This document shows positions 34,335 through 46,525 of a stretch of DNA of 64,000 nucleotides, piece after piece. The stretch comes from Linanthus parryae (Eukaryota; Streptophyta; Magnoliopsida; Ericales; Polemoniaceae). The stretch spans positions 135,743,368 through 135,807,367 of the forward strand of contig JALGPY010000001.1 in NCBI GenBank assembly GCA_023055425.1, in the 5' to 3' direction. The position numbers and the translations under genes are program-made. Each line of letters begins with the position of its first letter. Position 1 is the first letter of the stretch. The notes below the pieces were generated by a model, which ran no database searches, was not told where the DNA came from, and saw only the letters and a list, made by a program, of their open reading frames with translations.

Positions 34335-37300
34335 GTATACCCCCACACTTGCCATTTGAGCTTCCCGAGCAAAGTCTCATCTACTACATCTAATTGTCTA
34401 CTAGCCAACTAGACTCAAACGGCTCTAACATGACTCAAGACACTACGCATGCAGCAAGATGATGCCAGTGCAAATCTAGACTCGATCTTAAACACATTAA
34501 AACTTTTAAATTCTTACTTTTTGTGAATCGGGCAATTTCAATACACATAGATCGGTGCTCCTGGAGTAATGAAAAAGTTAGGCAAGAGGGGTGAGCTACA
34601 ACTAAACTCGACAACAATTAATTCCCCATAGTTAGTATAGAAAGCTTAACTTTACTATAAAGAATAACCTACCTCTTCATGTGTGCTGCTAAAAATAAGA
34701 GGCTTACCAAGGCTAAGCCACATTCATAGTCCGAGCTCCTATTCCGCTTATAGTCAAATATGATGAGGCTTAAGGACAAAAGGATATAACTTGTATGAAG
34801 AAACAAATCCTAAAGCGTCACATAAGCTCACCAAACCCCATATTTCACACACCCACACCTTGATGATAGGAATCCACAACCCGAATCTCACCGACTCCGG
34901 CCCTCAATCCCCTCAAACCCCGGTACCGTGTCAATTCCATGGCCATCAAAGCAAATAATGCGCAAAACTCCAGTCTTTATCTTCAATCCGGAACTAAGAA
35001 CTTTCACCACTCGATTTTCAATAAGCATACTTTATTTCTTTCTCTCCTTTTTTTTCTCTCTTTTTTTCTATCATTTTTTTTTTTCTGTTTTTCTTTTTCT
35101 ATATATTTTTATTTTTCTCTCAATCAAATATCAATAATAATATACGAGTGATGCTCCTTCTAGAATCAAACAATGCCAACACAACCGCAAACTTCGTAAA
35201 AGCATAAATGGGGGTGGAGTCATCGAATCCACAATCTCTATGTCCGTAGTCAAATGTCGACACCCCCACACTAGAATGTAGTCACGTCCCCCTCTCAAGT
35301 AGTTAGATAAGATATGTCACGTGCCTAATCCAACCGAACCTCCTACACCAAGATGATAGAAATCCGATACCTAGCACGATTCCACCAATTAAGTACAACC
35401 AACCCCATTTTTGTGCGGATTAGACGTCACGCACGCTGGCTCTCCACTACTGTGCCCACGATGTAATGACATGGAACACCGCCACACCGTAGTATGCAAG
35501 CCGACTCACTCACCCACGCATCCCCTCGTGATATCCAATGAAGCATATGCGATCTGCAGAACTCACAAAAATATGTAATGAAGTACTCCCTCAACAAACC
35601 CCCTCAACTACTGCTCCCTCGTGGCGCTCTAGAAAGGTAATTCTAAACGATATATGATGAAGGCCAAGAATCGTCTTCCTAGGATAAAGAGGCTAAAAAT
35701 GAATCCAATGATCATTTAGGGTATACTAGTGGTCCTACAAGGCAAGATCTAAAAGCAGTGAGTGCTCTAATACACATCCTCGCACAGCTGTTCTGTGTGC
35801 CACTATGAGGCGGATGACGACTACCTAAGACGGACAACATGAACGTTCGACTTGTTTAGCAAACACCAAGCTCAACTCTTGTAGGAAAAAGGAGCACACT
35901 TTTAGCTTTTAAAATTTAATTTTAGTTTTAAAATAGGTAGGCATTCCTGTAATGAGATTCTCTCTATACTTACTAGGGGAAACTAAAATTGTACATTCTC
36001 GGTCAGAATTCACACCATATGCCTAAAGTTTTCACATCTCACTACATCAACCAGGTCTAGGCTTCTCTCAATTGGCTTTTCTCAAATTTTTAAATTTTCT
36101 ATTTGTTATGGATTTTCTATTTTTTCATTTTTTTTGTATTTTTCATAATATCCTAACTCTATATGTAAGGCTTAGACTCGAAAAAAAATTGACTCTACAC
36201 AATTTCTTCATTGGTGGGTATACTCAATTATGTAAAAGTGCAAACCAAATATAAATCTATCCTACACAATACAACAATATGAATAAAAACTTAACAAAAA
36301 TCACTGACTATACACACAATACAACCTAAACACATCCTACATGTAACGGGCTATGCAAGAAAAATATCAGCTAGTAGACAGATAAACCACCTCCACACTG
36401 AATGCTTCGTTGTCCTCAACGAATTTAGAAATTATGCGTAGGACTCAACAATCAATGTGAAAGGCCAGTAGATGAGATGGAGCTTTGACATACTTATATA
36501 AAAGAAACACAAAGTTTAGCAAGAGAAAAAGATACTCACAACCACCTCAGGGGTGGGGACGAAATCGCGCCCAACAGTCTCCAAGCACAGTAATGGCGCC
36601 ACCATGCCCCTCTAAAGTCAGTGTGTTATCGCACACCGGGGTTGACTGCAACCTCTGCTAAAATCCATGTCTGAAGAATCCCCAACTCGCCAATGCAAGC
36701 CCCTGTGAAGGTCATGTGTTCCATGGCACACCGGGGTAGATTCTCCCATAATCTGCTCAAATATGTCACTTGGAAAACACCATTAGTCCCTCTCTCTCTC
36801 ATATCTCCAAATAAATAAATTAAAATACAACACAACTGTATTAAAAACACACTCCCTAAGCTAAATCAGAAAATACGTTGGGTTGCCTCCCAACAAGCAT
36901 TGTGTAATTTAAGGTCGACGACCCGACCTAGTTACCTCAAATATGATCAAGTAGATTTTTCTCTCCACTTGTTCTTCTTCCACCATCGTCTCTCCTTCAT
37001 TATATTTTCACACGAGCATGCATGAGTTGACAAAGGTAAGAAGAAGCTGTAGAAGACTGCATTGAAAAATTTCTTCTTTTTGAACTTCGTTCTAATACAT
37101 AAGATGCTAACCGCCACATGTCTCATTTTACCTTTCCTCTTCTTTTTCTTCTTTCAATTCTTCAATACCACAGTCGTCGAGGATTGGTCCTTTGAACGTA
37201 GCATCTCAAGTGGAACGGCTACAACACTGAGTTTTGACTTTCCTGTTTCCTTTCCTTGATCTTCTCTTAGAATCATGTGTGGCAATTCGTGAACGACATA

Positions 37301-38069
37301 GAATTGGGGTCTTTCATCATCACAGTGCAATAATTCCCTAGGCTCATGGCATGCTTCCTCAAAGCAAATATCATTAGTGATTGCGGAGAAGTCATTATCA
37401 AAGCACATTTGAGCTTGTTCTTCACCATATTCTTCTTCAATATTACTAGGCCATAAGCTTGCGATGTCAACACTCTCCCACTCATGCAATGACTCCGGAA
37501 TTATGCAAGGCACAAGTTGTATAGGCTTCACAATATCATCCCAATCTGAGTCCGAATCTGATTCTGAAGCGGCCCAAGGATCTATTACTTCATGATGAAC
37601 AGTATTATATACATATACCTCTGGGCGTTCTTCGTCTTCCTCTTTGCACCCCTTAACTAAGTCAGGAATGATGCTACTTGACCCATCGTCATCATCTGCA
37701 TATGCCAATACACTTTAAAGTTCTGCCAAGTGTTGTCCCATGCAGCTGGACAGTTTCATCCATCCTATTAATCACTTCCTCCATTCTGTCCATTTTAACT
37801 ATCACGAGCTTCAATATTTCGTTCATCTCTGCATCTTCTTGATTACAAGGAGGAGGGGTGTACATATCTTCATAGGAGTAGTACGGTGAATAGCCTGGAG
37901 CTTGCCCATAGAAATTCTGCCCCCACATGATCACCAAGATACCTGCACAATAATTCGCTAGGAAGCAGGTGAGATCAACAAATAAATAAACAAAAGCAAA
38001 AATAAAATTCCCTAAAGTTAATAATTCTAACTAATTCAACCGAAGTCCCCGACAACGGCGCTAAAAACC
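34335..38069 (-). mobile_element. Internal region of the non-autonomous gypsy element
   Basis: Between purine tract and primer-binding site. The latter, at 38,043-38,063, reads GCGCCGTTGTCGGGGA on the minus strand, resembling the tRNA-Asp-type site of Athila/Tat elements. About 3.7 kb with no reverse transcriptase or integrase, so non-autonomous. Most of it (34,350-37,100) has no gene; a polypyrimidine-rich stretch lies at 35,030-35,120. Confidence 0.8.
37154..37937 (-). pseudogene. Putative gag-region remnant, two overlapping frames
   Basis: Near the 5' end of the element in its own orientation there is an 81-codon frame (37,937-37,692; YGQAPGYSPYYSYEDMYT, then a heptad-like EILKLVIVKMDRMEEVINRM) overlapping a 184-codon acidic frame (37,708-37,154; SESDSDSDWDDIV). 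The overlap suggests one frame broken by a small indel. I do not recognise the protein; position and composition fit the gag part of Tat/Athila-type elements. Confidence 0.5.
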
Positions 38070-39889
38070 TGACACGATCTAACCACAAGTGTATGGCCGT
38101 CGTGTGTAGTAATATCTGGAAATCCGGTTTATCGAACCCAAATGACTTGTCGTGAACTAGTTAGTATGATTAACTTTATGTGGGCTAGCAATTGAGAGAG
38201 TTTTCTAAACTAAATAATTAAAAAGACAAAATAAATATTTAAATATTGAGATTGAATAGGGGAGAAACAACCAGGACACCTCGTTTGGGGGGATTGTTAG
38301 GATTTTCTTGTTGACGACGTTCTACGATTTGTGAAACACAGACGAAATTCACTTTGCTAATCGAGCAATACTAACTCACCGAGTTACCAAGTGAGCATCC
38401 TATGCCTAGGTTAGATTAAAACCGCGTTACCAAGTTCTAATTATCCCTAAACATGCATTAAAGATGAATTCTACTCTAACGATCCCATTCAACTTAGCCG
38501 AGTTACCAAGCATATGAACGGGTGATTGTTTGATTTTCCGGTTTAACAATTACCGAGTTACCAAATAATTGCAAACTAAGTTCTAGGTAACAAGACGTCT
38601 CCAATTAACTAGATAGGATGAAGATCACAAAACAAGCATAGAAAACGTAAAATCATCAATTAGGTTTATCAAAACATGAATCTCAATTCATAAAACGCAT
38701 AATCAATGTGAAAACCCTAACCCCAAACTCGGGTGCTGATATAAGAAGTTTAGCTACGCATATTCATGATCACAACGACAAGAGTTTGTGTGATCATGAT
38801 AAAAAAAAAATAAACGAAGGATAAAAGAGATCAATCAAGGTTTCCCAAGCTCCACGATGTGCTCCAAGCTCCAAGTTGATGTCTCGTCCTTCAATACTGC
38901 GTCTCCCCTCTGAAAATCTGACCTAATATGTCTAAAATACGTTCCTAAGAGTACCGGGTCAATTAGGAATGTTTTAGGCATCGATTCCTTAATTTTGGCC
39001 GCCTCTGCACATTGTCTTCGTAGAAAGACTTTCTCTTTGTAGGAAGAGTCTTCCTACGAAGACTTTTTCTCTTCGTAGGAAGGTCTTCGTAGTAAGAGTC
39101 TTCGTACGAAAACTTTTTATCTTCGTACGAAGGTCTTCCCAGATAAGTACTGCAAGCTATTTTGGGGAGACAGTGTCAGCAACTCAAAATTTGGCTAAGT
39201 ATATAGTCTTCATACGAAGACAATCCTGAACAGCTCCAAAAACAACCTTTTTCGCCGTGTTTCGCGTCTTTGATCGTGCCTTTGCTTTCCGAAGGATCTC
39301 CTCGACCTCGAGACTCCTTTTATGCTATAAAACATTCCCAAATTCCGGGGAACCCTTCATTCATAAATTTAGCTCCTCGAAAGGCGTGTGTGGCTTTTCT
39401 GGATGCTTTTGGCCGCGTTTTATCTCTTTGAGCATCATTTTTGACATAACTCTTTCATCCGGACTCCGATAAATGTGATTTTTGCACCTTTGGATTCCTT
39501 TTGCGATGTAGACTTCATCCATGTAGAGAAATTACCTTTTCTGGACCATTTTCTCATTTTTCTCAATTATTTCCCAATATTTAGCGAAAACATCCAAAAC
39601 GCGCCAAATTCGTCTTTTCTTCTATTCCGAAGCTCGTTTCTTCTCTCCACTTGATTACCGCATGCGTAATTCCTGTCAAACAACAACACGAACACTACCG
39701 CGAAGATAAAATGTGTTAAATTATCAAATCATACTCAAAACCATTAAGAAACGCCCGGATCATGCATTAAAGCTCAAAAACATCTAAAAGTGCATTTTCT
39801 TCATATATTAATATTGTCACTTTGCACCGAAACGCACACAAATAACAATGTAAAGTGTATGTATGATAACTCTTATTAATGATTTATCA
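38070..39889 (-). mobile_element. 5' LTR of the non-autonomous gypsy element
   Basis: 1,820 bp, plus-strand left edge TGACACGATC and right edge TTATCA. It carries the same palindrome cluster (39,015-39,140) as the other LTR, with scattered substitutions and small indels, so the insertion is not very recent. A clean 5-bp duplication could not be found. Confidence 0.88.
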
Positions 39890-39950
39890 GTAACCCACAT
39901 ACAAGTTAAAAATTTAAATGCGTATAGAGAGAGGCGATACGGAGGAAGTA

Positions 39951-40639
39951 CTATATTTCAACTCAATGTGATAGTATACTTTCCATATATTGAACATGGT
40001 CAAGTTGAGATCATTATGTTTATACTGACATAACAAGACAAGGTGTGTCTCAAGCTAAATAATGATTACTTACGCCGCCGAGAACGTTGATGTCAGTCGA
40101 TCTCTCTCCCTCTTTCTCTCGGACACAGTTACCGAGATGGGTAACATTTCCGACGGAAGCTCCATAGTAGGTATGAACGAAGAAGGAGCAGAAGGAGGTA
40201 GGCTTAAAGTTTTTTTCTTACTGCCGATTATGATAAAAACAAAGGTTTAAATAGTAGTTTAGACCCTATGCAGTTCGACTCTCTTCATACGATCTGGGAA
40301 AGAACTGTTTAGAAAGCCGAAGACTGGGCTTATATTATGCTCAAAGACCCTTACACTTTTATAAATATAGAAAAAATAAAACGATAGAGATTCTTATACG
40401 CAAATTACACGTAATGATCTAAATGGAGAGGGCGAAACACGATCTTGGTTCAGCCTGGTGGGTCAGACGCTTGGGGTTCCTCCTCCGGTGCGTCTGGTGC
40501 GACTATGTCCGTATCAACTCCTCCGGGGTCTGAAAACCCATTTTCCTCAAGGGGAAGATCCTGAAAAGCTCACTGAAGATCTTAGATCGGTTATCAGTAG
40601 ACACGGAATCGTCATACCAAGTAACCAATCCACTGCTCT
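39951..40639. other. Unclassified DNA next to the gypsy fragment
   Basis: Includes a short plus-strand frame (40,062-40,250) with no recognisable product. The segment 40,450-40,640 may be the C-terminal tail of the adjacent polyprotein fragment. No LTR border was found. Confidence 0.4.
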
Positions 40640-41690
40640 AGAGGCTTGCGATCAAGTAGTATTGTTCGCGCTTGAGTCGCAGCGACGAGAACAGAAACAT
40701 GACTGCCTTTGAAGAACTGCTCAGGGAAATCAATAGTAGTTGGCATAGAACCATGGTGGACATACGAGAGCAGCAAGGACACATGGAAACATTATGAATA
40801 CAAGTCAAGTCAGAAAACTCGAGCCGATTTCCAACTGCACCGTTGTGTTCCAACACCTCGAAGGGACCATAAATACGACGAGCTAACTTGGCTGCAAGAG
40901 GACGAGACAAGAAAATTGTCGATAACGCTGGACCGTTTGGAGTACTCAATCGCCTACCTCAAAAGAGACATTGCGGTAATGTTTATTAGCTTGAGCTCGC
41001 GTGCGCTGGTGCATTGTGGTAAGATGGCATTTCAAATCGCGGAGCAGCTCATGTCGTTCCATCAACATATCTCCGATCGTAGGTGACGAGCTCGTGGCTG
41101 ACATGACCGAGAAAAAGGAGGGTGGCTCACAAGCATACAATGCTCGGAAGGAGGACTGGTACTTTTGATGTGGCTGCTATTGAGTGGTAATTCTGCCCAA
41201 GGTAAGAATTGTGACCACGGATGAGGATGTTTTTGCGTAAAATCCCAAAGATATTGCTCTAACCCCTTAGTCGTCACTTCTGTTTAACCGTCAGTCTGCG
41301 GATGATAGGCGGTACTAAATTTGAGAGTTGTACCGCTTCAACAGGTCTTTCCAAAACCTACTAAGAAAAATTGAGTCAGGGTCGGAAACCAATGTAGTAG
41401 GAAAGCCGTGGTGCTTAACCACTACCTCATCGAACAAACCAGCCACTAGCGGCGCATCAAAGTCTTACAGTGACACAAAAAATGACCATATTTAGTTAGA
41501 CGATCGATCACCACCATAATCAATGAATAGCCTTTAGAAGTAGGCAAGCATGTAATGAAATCCATCGATGCGGCCTCCCAAAACCCGATCCGATTTTGGA
41601 AGTGGTTGCAACTTGCAACAACCTTTAGTTTGTTTGTTGCGACCTTCAGTTTGTCGAAACTACCACACTGCAATCCTCTTTTCTAAAACT
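40640..41690 (-). pseudogene. Decayed Ty3/gypsy integrase fragment (chromovirus-like)
   Basis: In successive minus-strand frames from 41,690 down: [14 protein letters not shown] with [12 protein letters not shown] (first catalytic Asp), remnants of a second-Asp region and a DGQTEV-like region near 41,280-41,400, EQYLWDF and WAELPLNSSH, then ERHELLRDLKCHL and finally KLARRIYGPFEVLE. This is the order of a gypsy integrase catalytic core and C-terminal domain. Several frameshifts and stops separate the pieces. Confidence 0.82.
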
Positions 41691-42318
41691 CGGTGATTGT
41701 ATCCTTCGTTGACAAAATATATGTCCATGTGAAAAAGGTAATTAAAATTCTTCATCAAATTAAAAGCTTTTGATGACATATTCATCAAGTGCATATAGTA
41801 TATGATACAAAAACATAACGTTGCACGAGAGAATGTTCTCCAAGTATGTTAATTTAGTTGTGGAATTCTTTTATCAGTTTGACATTGACATGTATTTTAC
41901 AAATGGAGGATGCAATCATCGAGTTTAAGAAGCGAATATTGCACTGTAATAATCTAGACAAACTGGAGGTATACATTAAGTAATTAAGTCTTATAAAATT
42001 GATAACGAGAATCATTTGAATGTGAAACGATAAACCCAAATACTAAAAGGCTTAGTCTCCAAAAAGCCTCTTTCTCCAAAACGGGAGAGAGAAAGCTGGG
42101 TTCGCGCTGGGTTTGGATTGGGTTGGACAGTTTTAATGTCGGCCTATCTAACATACAAAACTTGAGGCGGTTGAAGCTGCTTTAGAAAGCAGGCCCCGAA
42201 GCCCAAATCTTTTACAAAGGCTTCAGGGCGGTGACCCGGATTGAGTAAGGGATATGGAAATAAGAAATCCGAATTTGTAGGACTAGACCTTGTCTCTCTT
42301 TTGCCGCCTCAGAACTTC
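41691..42318. other. Upstream region of the NTF2-RRM gene
   Basis: AT-rich to 42,060, then more GC-rich. No other feature recognised. Confidence 0.45.
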
Positions 42319-42326
42319 TATAAAAG
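42319..42326 (+). promoter_or_regulatory. TATA box of the NTF2-RRM gene
   Basis: TATAAAAG about 134 bp upstream of the ATG, followed by a CT-rich leader ('ctctcttctctctcctc') as in plant core promoters. Confidence 0.65.
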
Positions 42327-42452
42327 AGGAGCAAAAGTCCCCATAGCAACCATCATCGTCTAACGATTGTTCTCCTAGTTTCTCTCTTAGTTTGGTGCTG
42401 AACTTGATTTTCCTCTAGATCTCTCTTCTCTCTCCTCGTTGTAGTACTAGTG

Positions 42453-43679
42453 ATGGCGAGTGTGGTGGTGGATTCAGCTGCTGCTCCTCCTGATGCCCAG
42501 TTTGTGGCTAGAAGCTTTGTCAATCGGTACTACAATGTGCTCTTGAACAACCCTGCTTACGCCTACAAATTTTACGACGATTCAAGCATCCTAAGCTGGC
42601 CTGGCTCGGACGGCGAGTCGGTGGTGACTGTTACCACAATGGAGAAGATCCAAGAGCTCATCATGTCCCAGGATTACGAGGGTTGCCAAGCCATGGTCGA
42701 GACCATAGATGGCCAACCTTCTCAATCCGGAGGTATCGTCGTAGTCGTCACCGGCACCTGGAGAGGCAAGGAAACCTCCAGAAGCTTCTCCGAAACCTTT
42801 TTCTTGACAAACAAGCAAGGCGGTGGGCCTTATTATGTCTTGAACAACGTATTTAGATTTGTAGATCATCCGGCTGCAGCTGTTGCTTCTTCGGTCCCAA
42901 CGGACGGGGATAAGGTAGCTTCGGCTCCTCCTAAAGGAGATCAGGCGGTGGTTAGCCCTCCGGCCGCTGTCGTCAGCATGGCTGCGGCGGAGGCGGAGAC
43001 TCATCCCAAGACGACTACACAGAAGGAAGTTATTAACAAGGTGGAGACTCTTGCCCAGAAGATTTCATATGCTAATATCGCTGAGAAAAAGGCTGCTGCA
43101 AACTCTGGGGCTACATCGCATAGAGTTGTGGTTGTAGCTGCAAACTCTGGGGCTGATCAAGTAGCTGCTGCGCATAAAGTGGTGGTTCCTGCAGCTACAT
43201 CCAAGCCAAAGAATGACAACAAGAACAACAATGGATCGTCATCATCGTTGACATTATCACCGCAAGATAATGGCGTTGACGTTAACAGTAGTAAGTCGGT
43301 GGCTCTAAACAACAACAACAACAAGAAGGAGAAGACGGTAGAAGAACTCGAACAAGAAGCAAAAGATAGGGAAGCTAGAACCATCTATATTGGTCTGCCG
43401 TTTGGAGCAAGTGTTTATGAGGTGAGGGATGTTGTTAAAAGGAGTTTCGGCAGAATTGCAAAGGGAGGGGTTCGAGTAGGATGGGAAGACTACAAGCGAT
43501 ACAGATATTGGTATGCATTTGTGGAGTTTGAGTCTGCAGCTTCTGCAAGTTATGCCATTAGAATGGGCAAGCTCTTCTTTGGCCAGCGTGAAGCTTATGT
43601 TACCCAGAGAGGCCTTCCCGGCTTTCCCAATCCTCAGCAGGTGGTGCAGAAGAAGAACAACAACAAGAATGTACGCTAG
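42453..43679 (+). CDS. NTF2 and RRM domain protein, G3BP-like
   Basis: An uninterrupted 408-residue frame. Residues about 16-138 form an NTF2-like domain (FVARSFVNRYYNVLLNNP, then the GTWRGKETSRSFSETFFL region and YYVLNNVFRFVD at its end). Residues about 140-305 are a low-complexity Ala/Val/Asn-rich linker. Residues about 309-385 are an RNA-recognition motif with RNP2 (IYIGLP) and RNP1 (YWYAFVEF). This is the layout of plant G3BP homologues, RNA-binding proteins linked in animals and plants to stress granules; a cytoplasmic role is inferred. The ATG at 42,453 begins just before the NTF2 fold. Plant G3BP genes normally contain several introns, so an intronless copy may be a retrogene. However, it has its own TATA box, no obvious poly(A) tract beyond a T26-A8 stretch (43,732-43,766), and no target duplication was found. 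Confidence 0.88.
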   Translation: MASVVVDSAAAPPDAQFVARSFVNRYYNVLLNNPAYAYKFYDDSSILSWPGSDGESVVTVTTMEKIQELIMSQDYEGCQAMVETIDGQPSQSGGIVVVVTGTWRGKETSRSFSETFFLTNKQGGGPYYVLNNVFRFVDHPAAAVASSVPTDGDKVASAPPKGDQAVVSPPAAVVSMAAAEAETHPKTTTQKEVINKVETLAQKISYANIAEKKAAANSGATSHRVVVVAANSGADQVAAAHKVVVPAATSKPKNDNKNNNGSSSSLTLSPQDNGVDVNSSKSVALNNNNNKKEKTVEELEQEAKDREARTIYIGLPFGASVYEVRDVVKRSFGRIAKGGVRVGWEDYKRYRYWYAFVEFESAASASYAIRMGKLFFGQREAYVTQRGLPGFPNPQQVVQKKNNNKNVR

Positions 43680-45568
43680 TGGATATTCGCCTCGACTACT
43701 AATAGTACTGTCATAAGCGTAGCAGTTTAGCTTTTTTTTTTTTTTTTTTTTTTTAAAAAAAATTTCAATGTTTATCCTATATTTGGCTCCATCTAATATA
43801 CAACTAGATGATTATTTGGTTTCAATTTAAGCAATCCGGATACCTTTGATTGTTAATTTTGTCCACAATTTCAACCTCTGCATCTGATGGCTTCTTCTCA
43901 TGAAGAAGCAAGCCAGCATCTGATTCTCCTACTTCACTGATATTTTGTGGAGTTTGAGTCTGCTGCTGATGCTTTAAGTTTTTGTCCTTCCAATCTTGAA
44001 ATCATCAATTCTGGGGGTGGGTATTCAAGTCCTTCAAGCAAACCGAACTTTCTTGACAACGCACATAGACACCGATTTCCTGTCAAATACCATAGATAGA
44101 TATCGCTCTCAGTTCCAATCCCAATGCTAACGCCAAGAAATTAGCATCAATATTAACCTGGCAAAATTGTTGCCTCTTCTTAATTCGTCTTAAACCCCCT
44201 TTTTTTGAGCAGCTCATGGAGGTACCGGGGACAATGTCACCCCATAGTATACGGTCCAAATAAAGCAAATTGCATTGCGAATGTTCATGATTGTCTCCTT
44301 CTACCTACTACACCAAGCATTGTTATACTTTGTAGATTGTTAAGTTCAGCAGCAAGTTCCCCATCAACCCTGGGGGCATGGTCATAACTACAGTTGAGTC
44401 TTTTTCCTTACTGTCCCCTTCATGATACACATTTTATCCAGGAACCTCCACCCTTTTTTGCTACCACCAAGTAGTTGATTATAAAATCATGCAACAAATA
44501 CATCATGGAATGTCATGCCCCTATAAAATCATGCAAAATTCATGCAAATACATCCATAGTGGAAAATATATTGATGTCATGCCCCTATCCCCAAGAATAT
44601 TAACAATGCTTGAAAAACATGCTTAATGTTTTTCTCCCACGATGTAACTTTGCCATACTACTCACTTCCTTTCCCACAATTATTCACTTAATTTTTCCTA
44701 ATAATTATAATCTGGTGGCTGCCCCTATCCCCAAGAATATTAGAAATGCTTCAAAAATATGCTTAAGATTTTACTCCCACATTGCAACTTTGCCATACTA
44801 ACTTTGCATGCGAGCACGACGTGGCAAAACTAGCGAGAAACTTCTTTTTCCGAAGAAATTCAAACTTTGATTCGTTTGCATACTTAATTTCCTACCATAT
44901 CTCCTAAAGAAACTTCTTTTTTGTGATGACATGATTTTGGGGGAGGATTCTTTCTCTCTTAATTCCTCCATTAACTTTAGAATAATGTTTTTCAAAATCA
45001 ATTCGTTCCAATCACTAATTAAACCTCTTTCCTCTACTAGAATTATTCACTCCATTTTTCATGATAATTTTTCTTCATCTTCACTGCTCTTGAGTCAGCC
45101 ATGAACGACTTCATGTCTCGGATCAGGTGAAAGCACACCAACCGTGTCACTTCGTTGTATTCTAGAGGACGGCCGCCTCATCTTCTGCACCAAGGAGGGA
45201 GTATAATTATGACCAACCGGGCTGTATAACTATTGTATAATTAAAGTACAGGGTATGTGCAACCAACCGGTTTTCTTACATTTGCTCTCTTAACCACATA
45301 TTTTAACTTTATTTCGTGGAACTGTGATTTATCATCAAAATGTTATTGACCTAGCACCCTAACAAGGATGACCTAGTGCCTTCCTACATATCTCCATTAC
45401 AATTAATTGCTTATTTGTCCTTATTTTATGTTAAAAAATCAAAAACAAATATTTGGGATGTTTTCTAAGATAAGGACTAATTAAGGAAATACATGGTCAT
45501 GTGGGTTCGATATAAACCTGGGACGTACAAGGAAAACTACACGCGACAACCGTGCACTTGCGGATAAG
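43680..45568. other. Intergenic DNA with small direct repeats
   Basis: Starts with the gene's 3' flank and a poly(T)/poly(A) stretch (43,732-43,766). Two copies of a segment beginning 'cccctatccccaagaatatt' lie at about 44,583 and 44,722. No gene was recognised. Confidence 0.5.
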
Positions 45569-45576
45569 CATGTACT

Positions 45577-46517
45577 CAGTGGCGGACGCAGGAATCAGGT
45601 CGAGCGGGGGCCGACTTATGAAGAGAAGCAAGGATATATAATTTAGTCATATTCGTCGTGTGTGTGTATTATTAATTTCGAAAAGAAAATACGCTAATAA
45701 GTATGTGTGTGTATTATTAATTTTGAAAAGAAAATACGCTAATAAATATTATTTTTATCGTGTAATTGCAAAGTACTCTTTGAACAACAAATATAGAAAA
45801 AAAATTGTAATTATTTTCGCGTAAAGTCGACAATGAATCAAATTATGTAGGGTTTTATATGTGTGTGTGTGTGTATAAGTAGATTAAAAGTAATTCTAAA
45901 AGATTTGCGAAAAAAACAGTAATTCTAAAAGTTGCAAGGGCCGAATTGAATTGACTTTAATTTTGGAGGGGCCAACACCATATATTTCTTAAAAATACCT
46001 AAATTTTAATGGGGCATAAATACAAATACAAAACTTTGGAGGGGCCTGTTAGGAATCCAATACGCGAGAAACAAGAGAAAGCAAGAAACAAACAAGAGCA
46101 AGATCAAGAACACAAGAAATTTAACGTGGTTCACTAGTTTTGAGACTAGCTACATCCACGACCAAACCAACCCAATTTATTGATGAGAAGCTACTACCAA
46201 TTACAAGCACACACCAAGTCATGACCCTAGCATCTACTTATATACTAGTACAAGACTTGGAGCCCAAGTAATGTCCAAAACTAATCCGAGACAAACTAGG
46301 AAATAATTCCTAAATTGTTTCCTGACCCAATAAGGACACTACCAAATATATTAGTCAAAGTAGACCCCTACAAGGAATCAAAGAGATTCCTTGTTGCCAA
46401 AGTAATGTAATTACTTCCAAAAACTACCCTTTGACCATTCCATGCTAGGATTTTGAATCAACCAAAAATCCCAACAGGGCCGTGGCCCCCGCCGGCCCCT
46501 CCCTGTGTCCGCCAATG
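45577..46517. mobile_element. hAT-type element carrying a solo LTR
   Basis: Ends CAGTGGCGGACGCAGG and, in reverse complement, CATTGGCGGACACAGG, flanked by the perfect 8-bp duplication CATGTACT (45,569-45,576 and 46,518-46,525). Without the LTR it is about 506 bp and non-coding. Confidence 0.93.
46047..46476 (-). mobile_element. Solo LTR (copia type) inside the hAT element
   Basis: 430 bp from TGTTAGGAAT to ATCCCAACA on the plus strand (minus-strand start TGTTGGGATT), with the perfect 5-bp duplication GGGCC (46,042-46,046 and 46,477-46,481). It shares the 'aacgtggttcac' and 'tacatccacg' segments with the LTR at 2,783-3,300. Confidence 0.93.
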
Positions 46518-46525
46518 CATGTACT

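Larger units (their letters stand above)
32353..39948. mobile_element. Stowaway MITE split by a gypsy element
   Basis: The left part (32,353-32,486) starts CTTCCTCTATAACGC after TA; the right part (39,890-39,948) ends, in reverse complement, CTTCCTCCGTATCGC before TA. The interior 'caaaacgat' / 'atcgttttg' arms match the Stowaway at 23,439. The MITE was present before the 7.4-kb LTR element landed in it. Confidence 0.8.

Noticed and set aside
44583..44815. Direct repeats beginning 'cccctatccccaagaatatt' as a possible transposon pair
   Set aside because: Only two copies with no terminal structure or target duplication; simplest as a local duplication.
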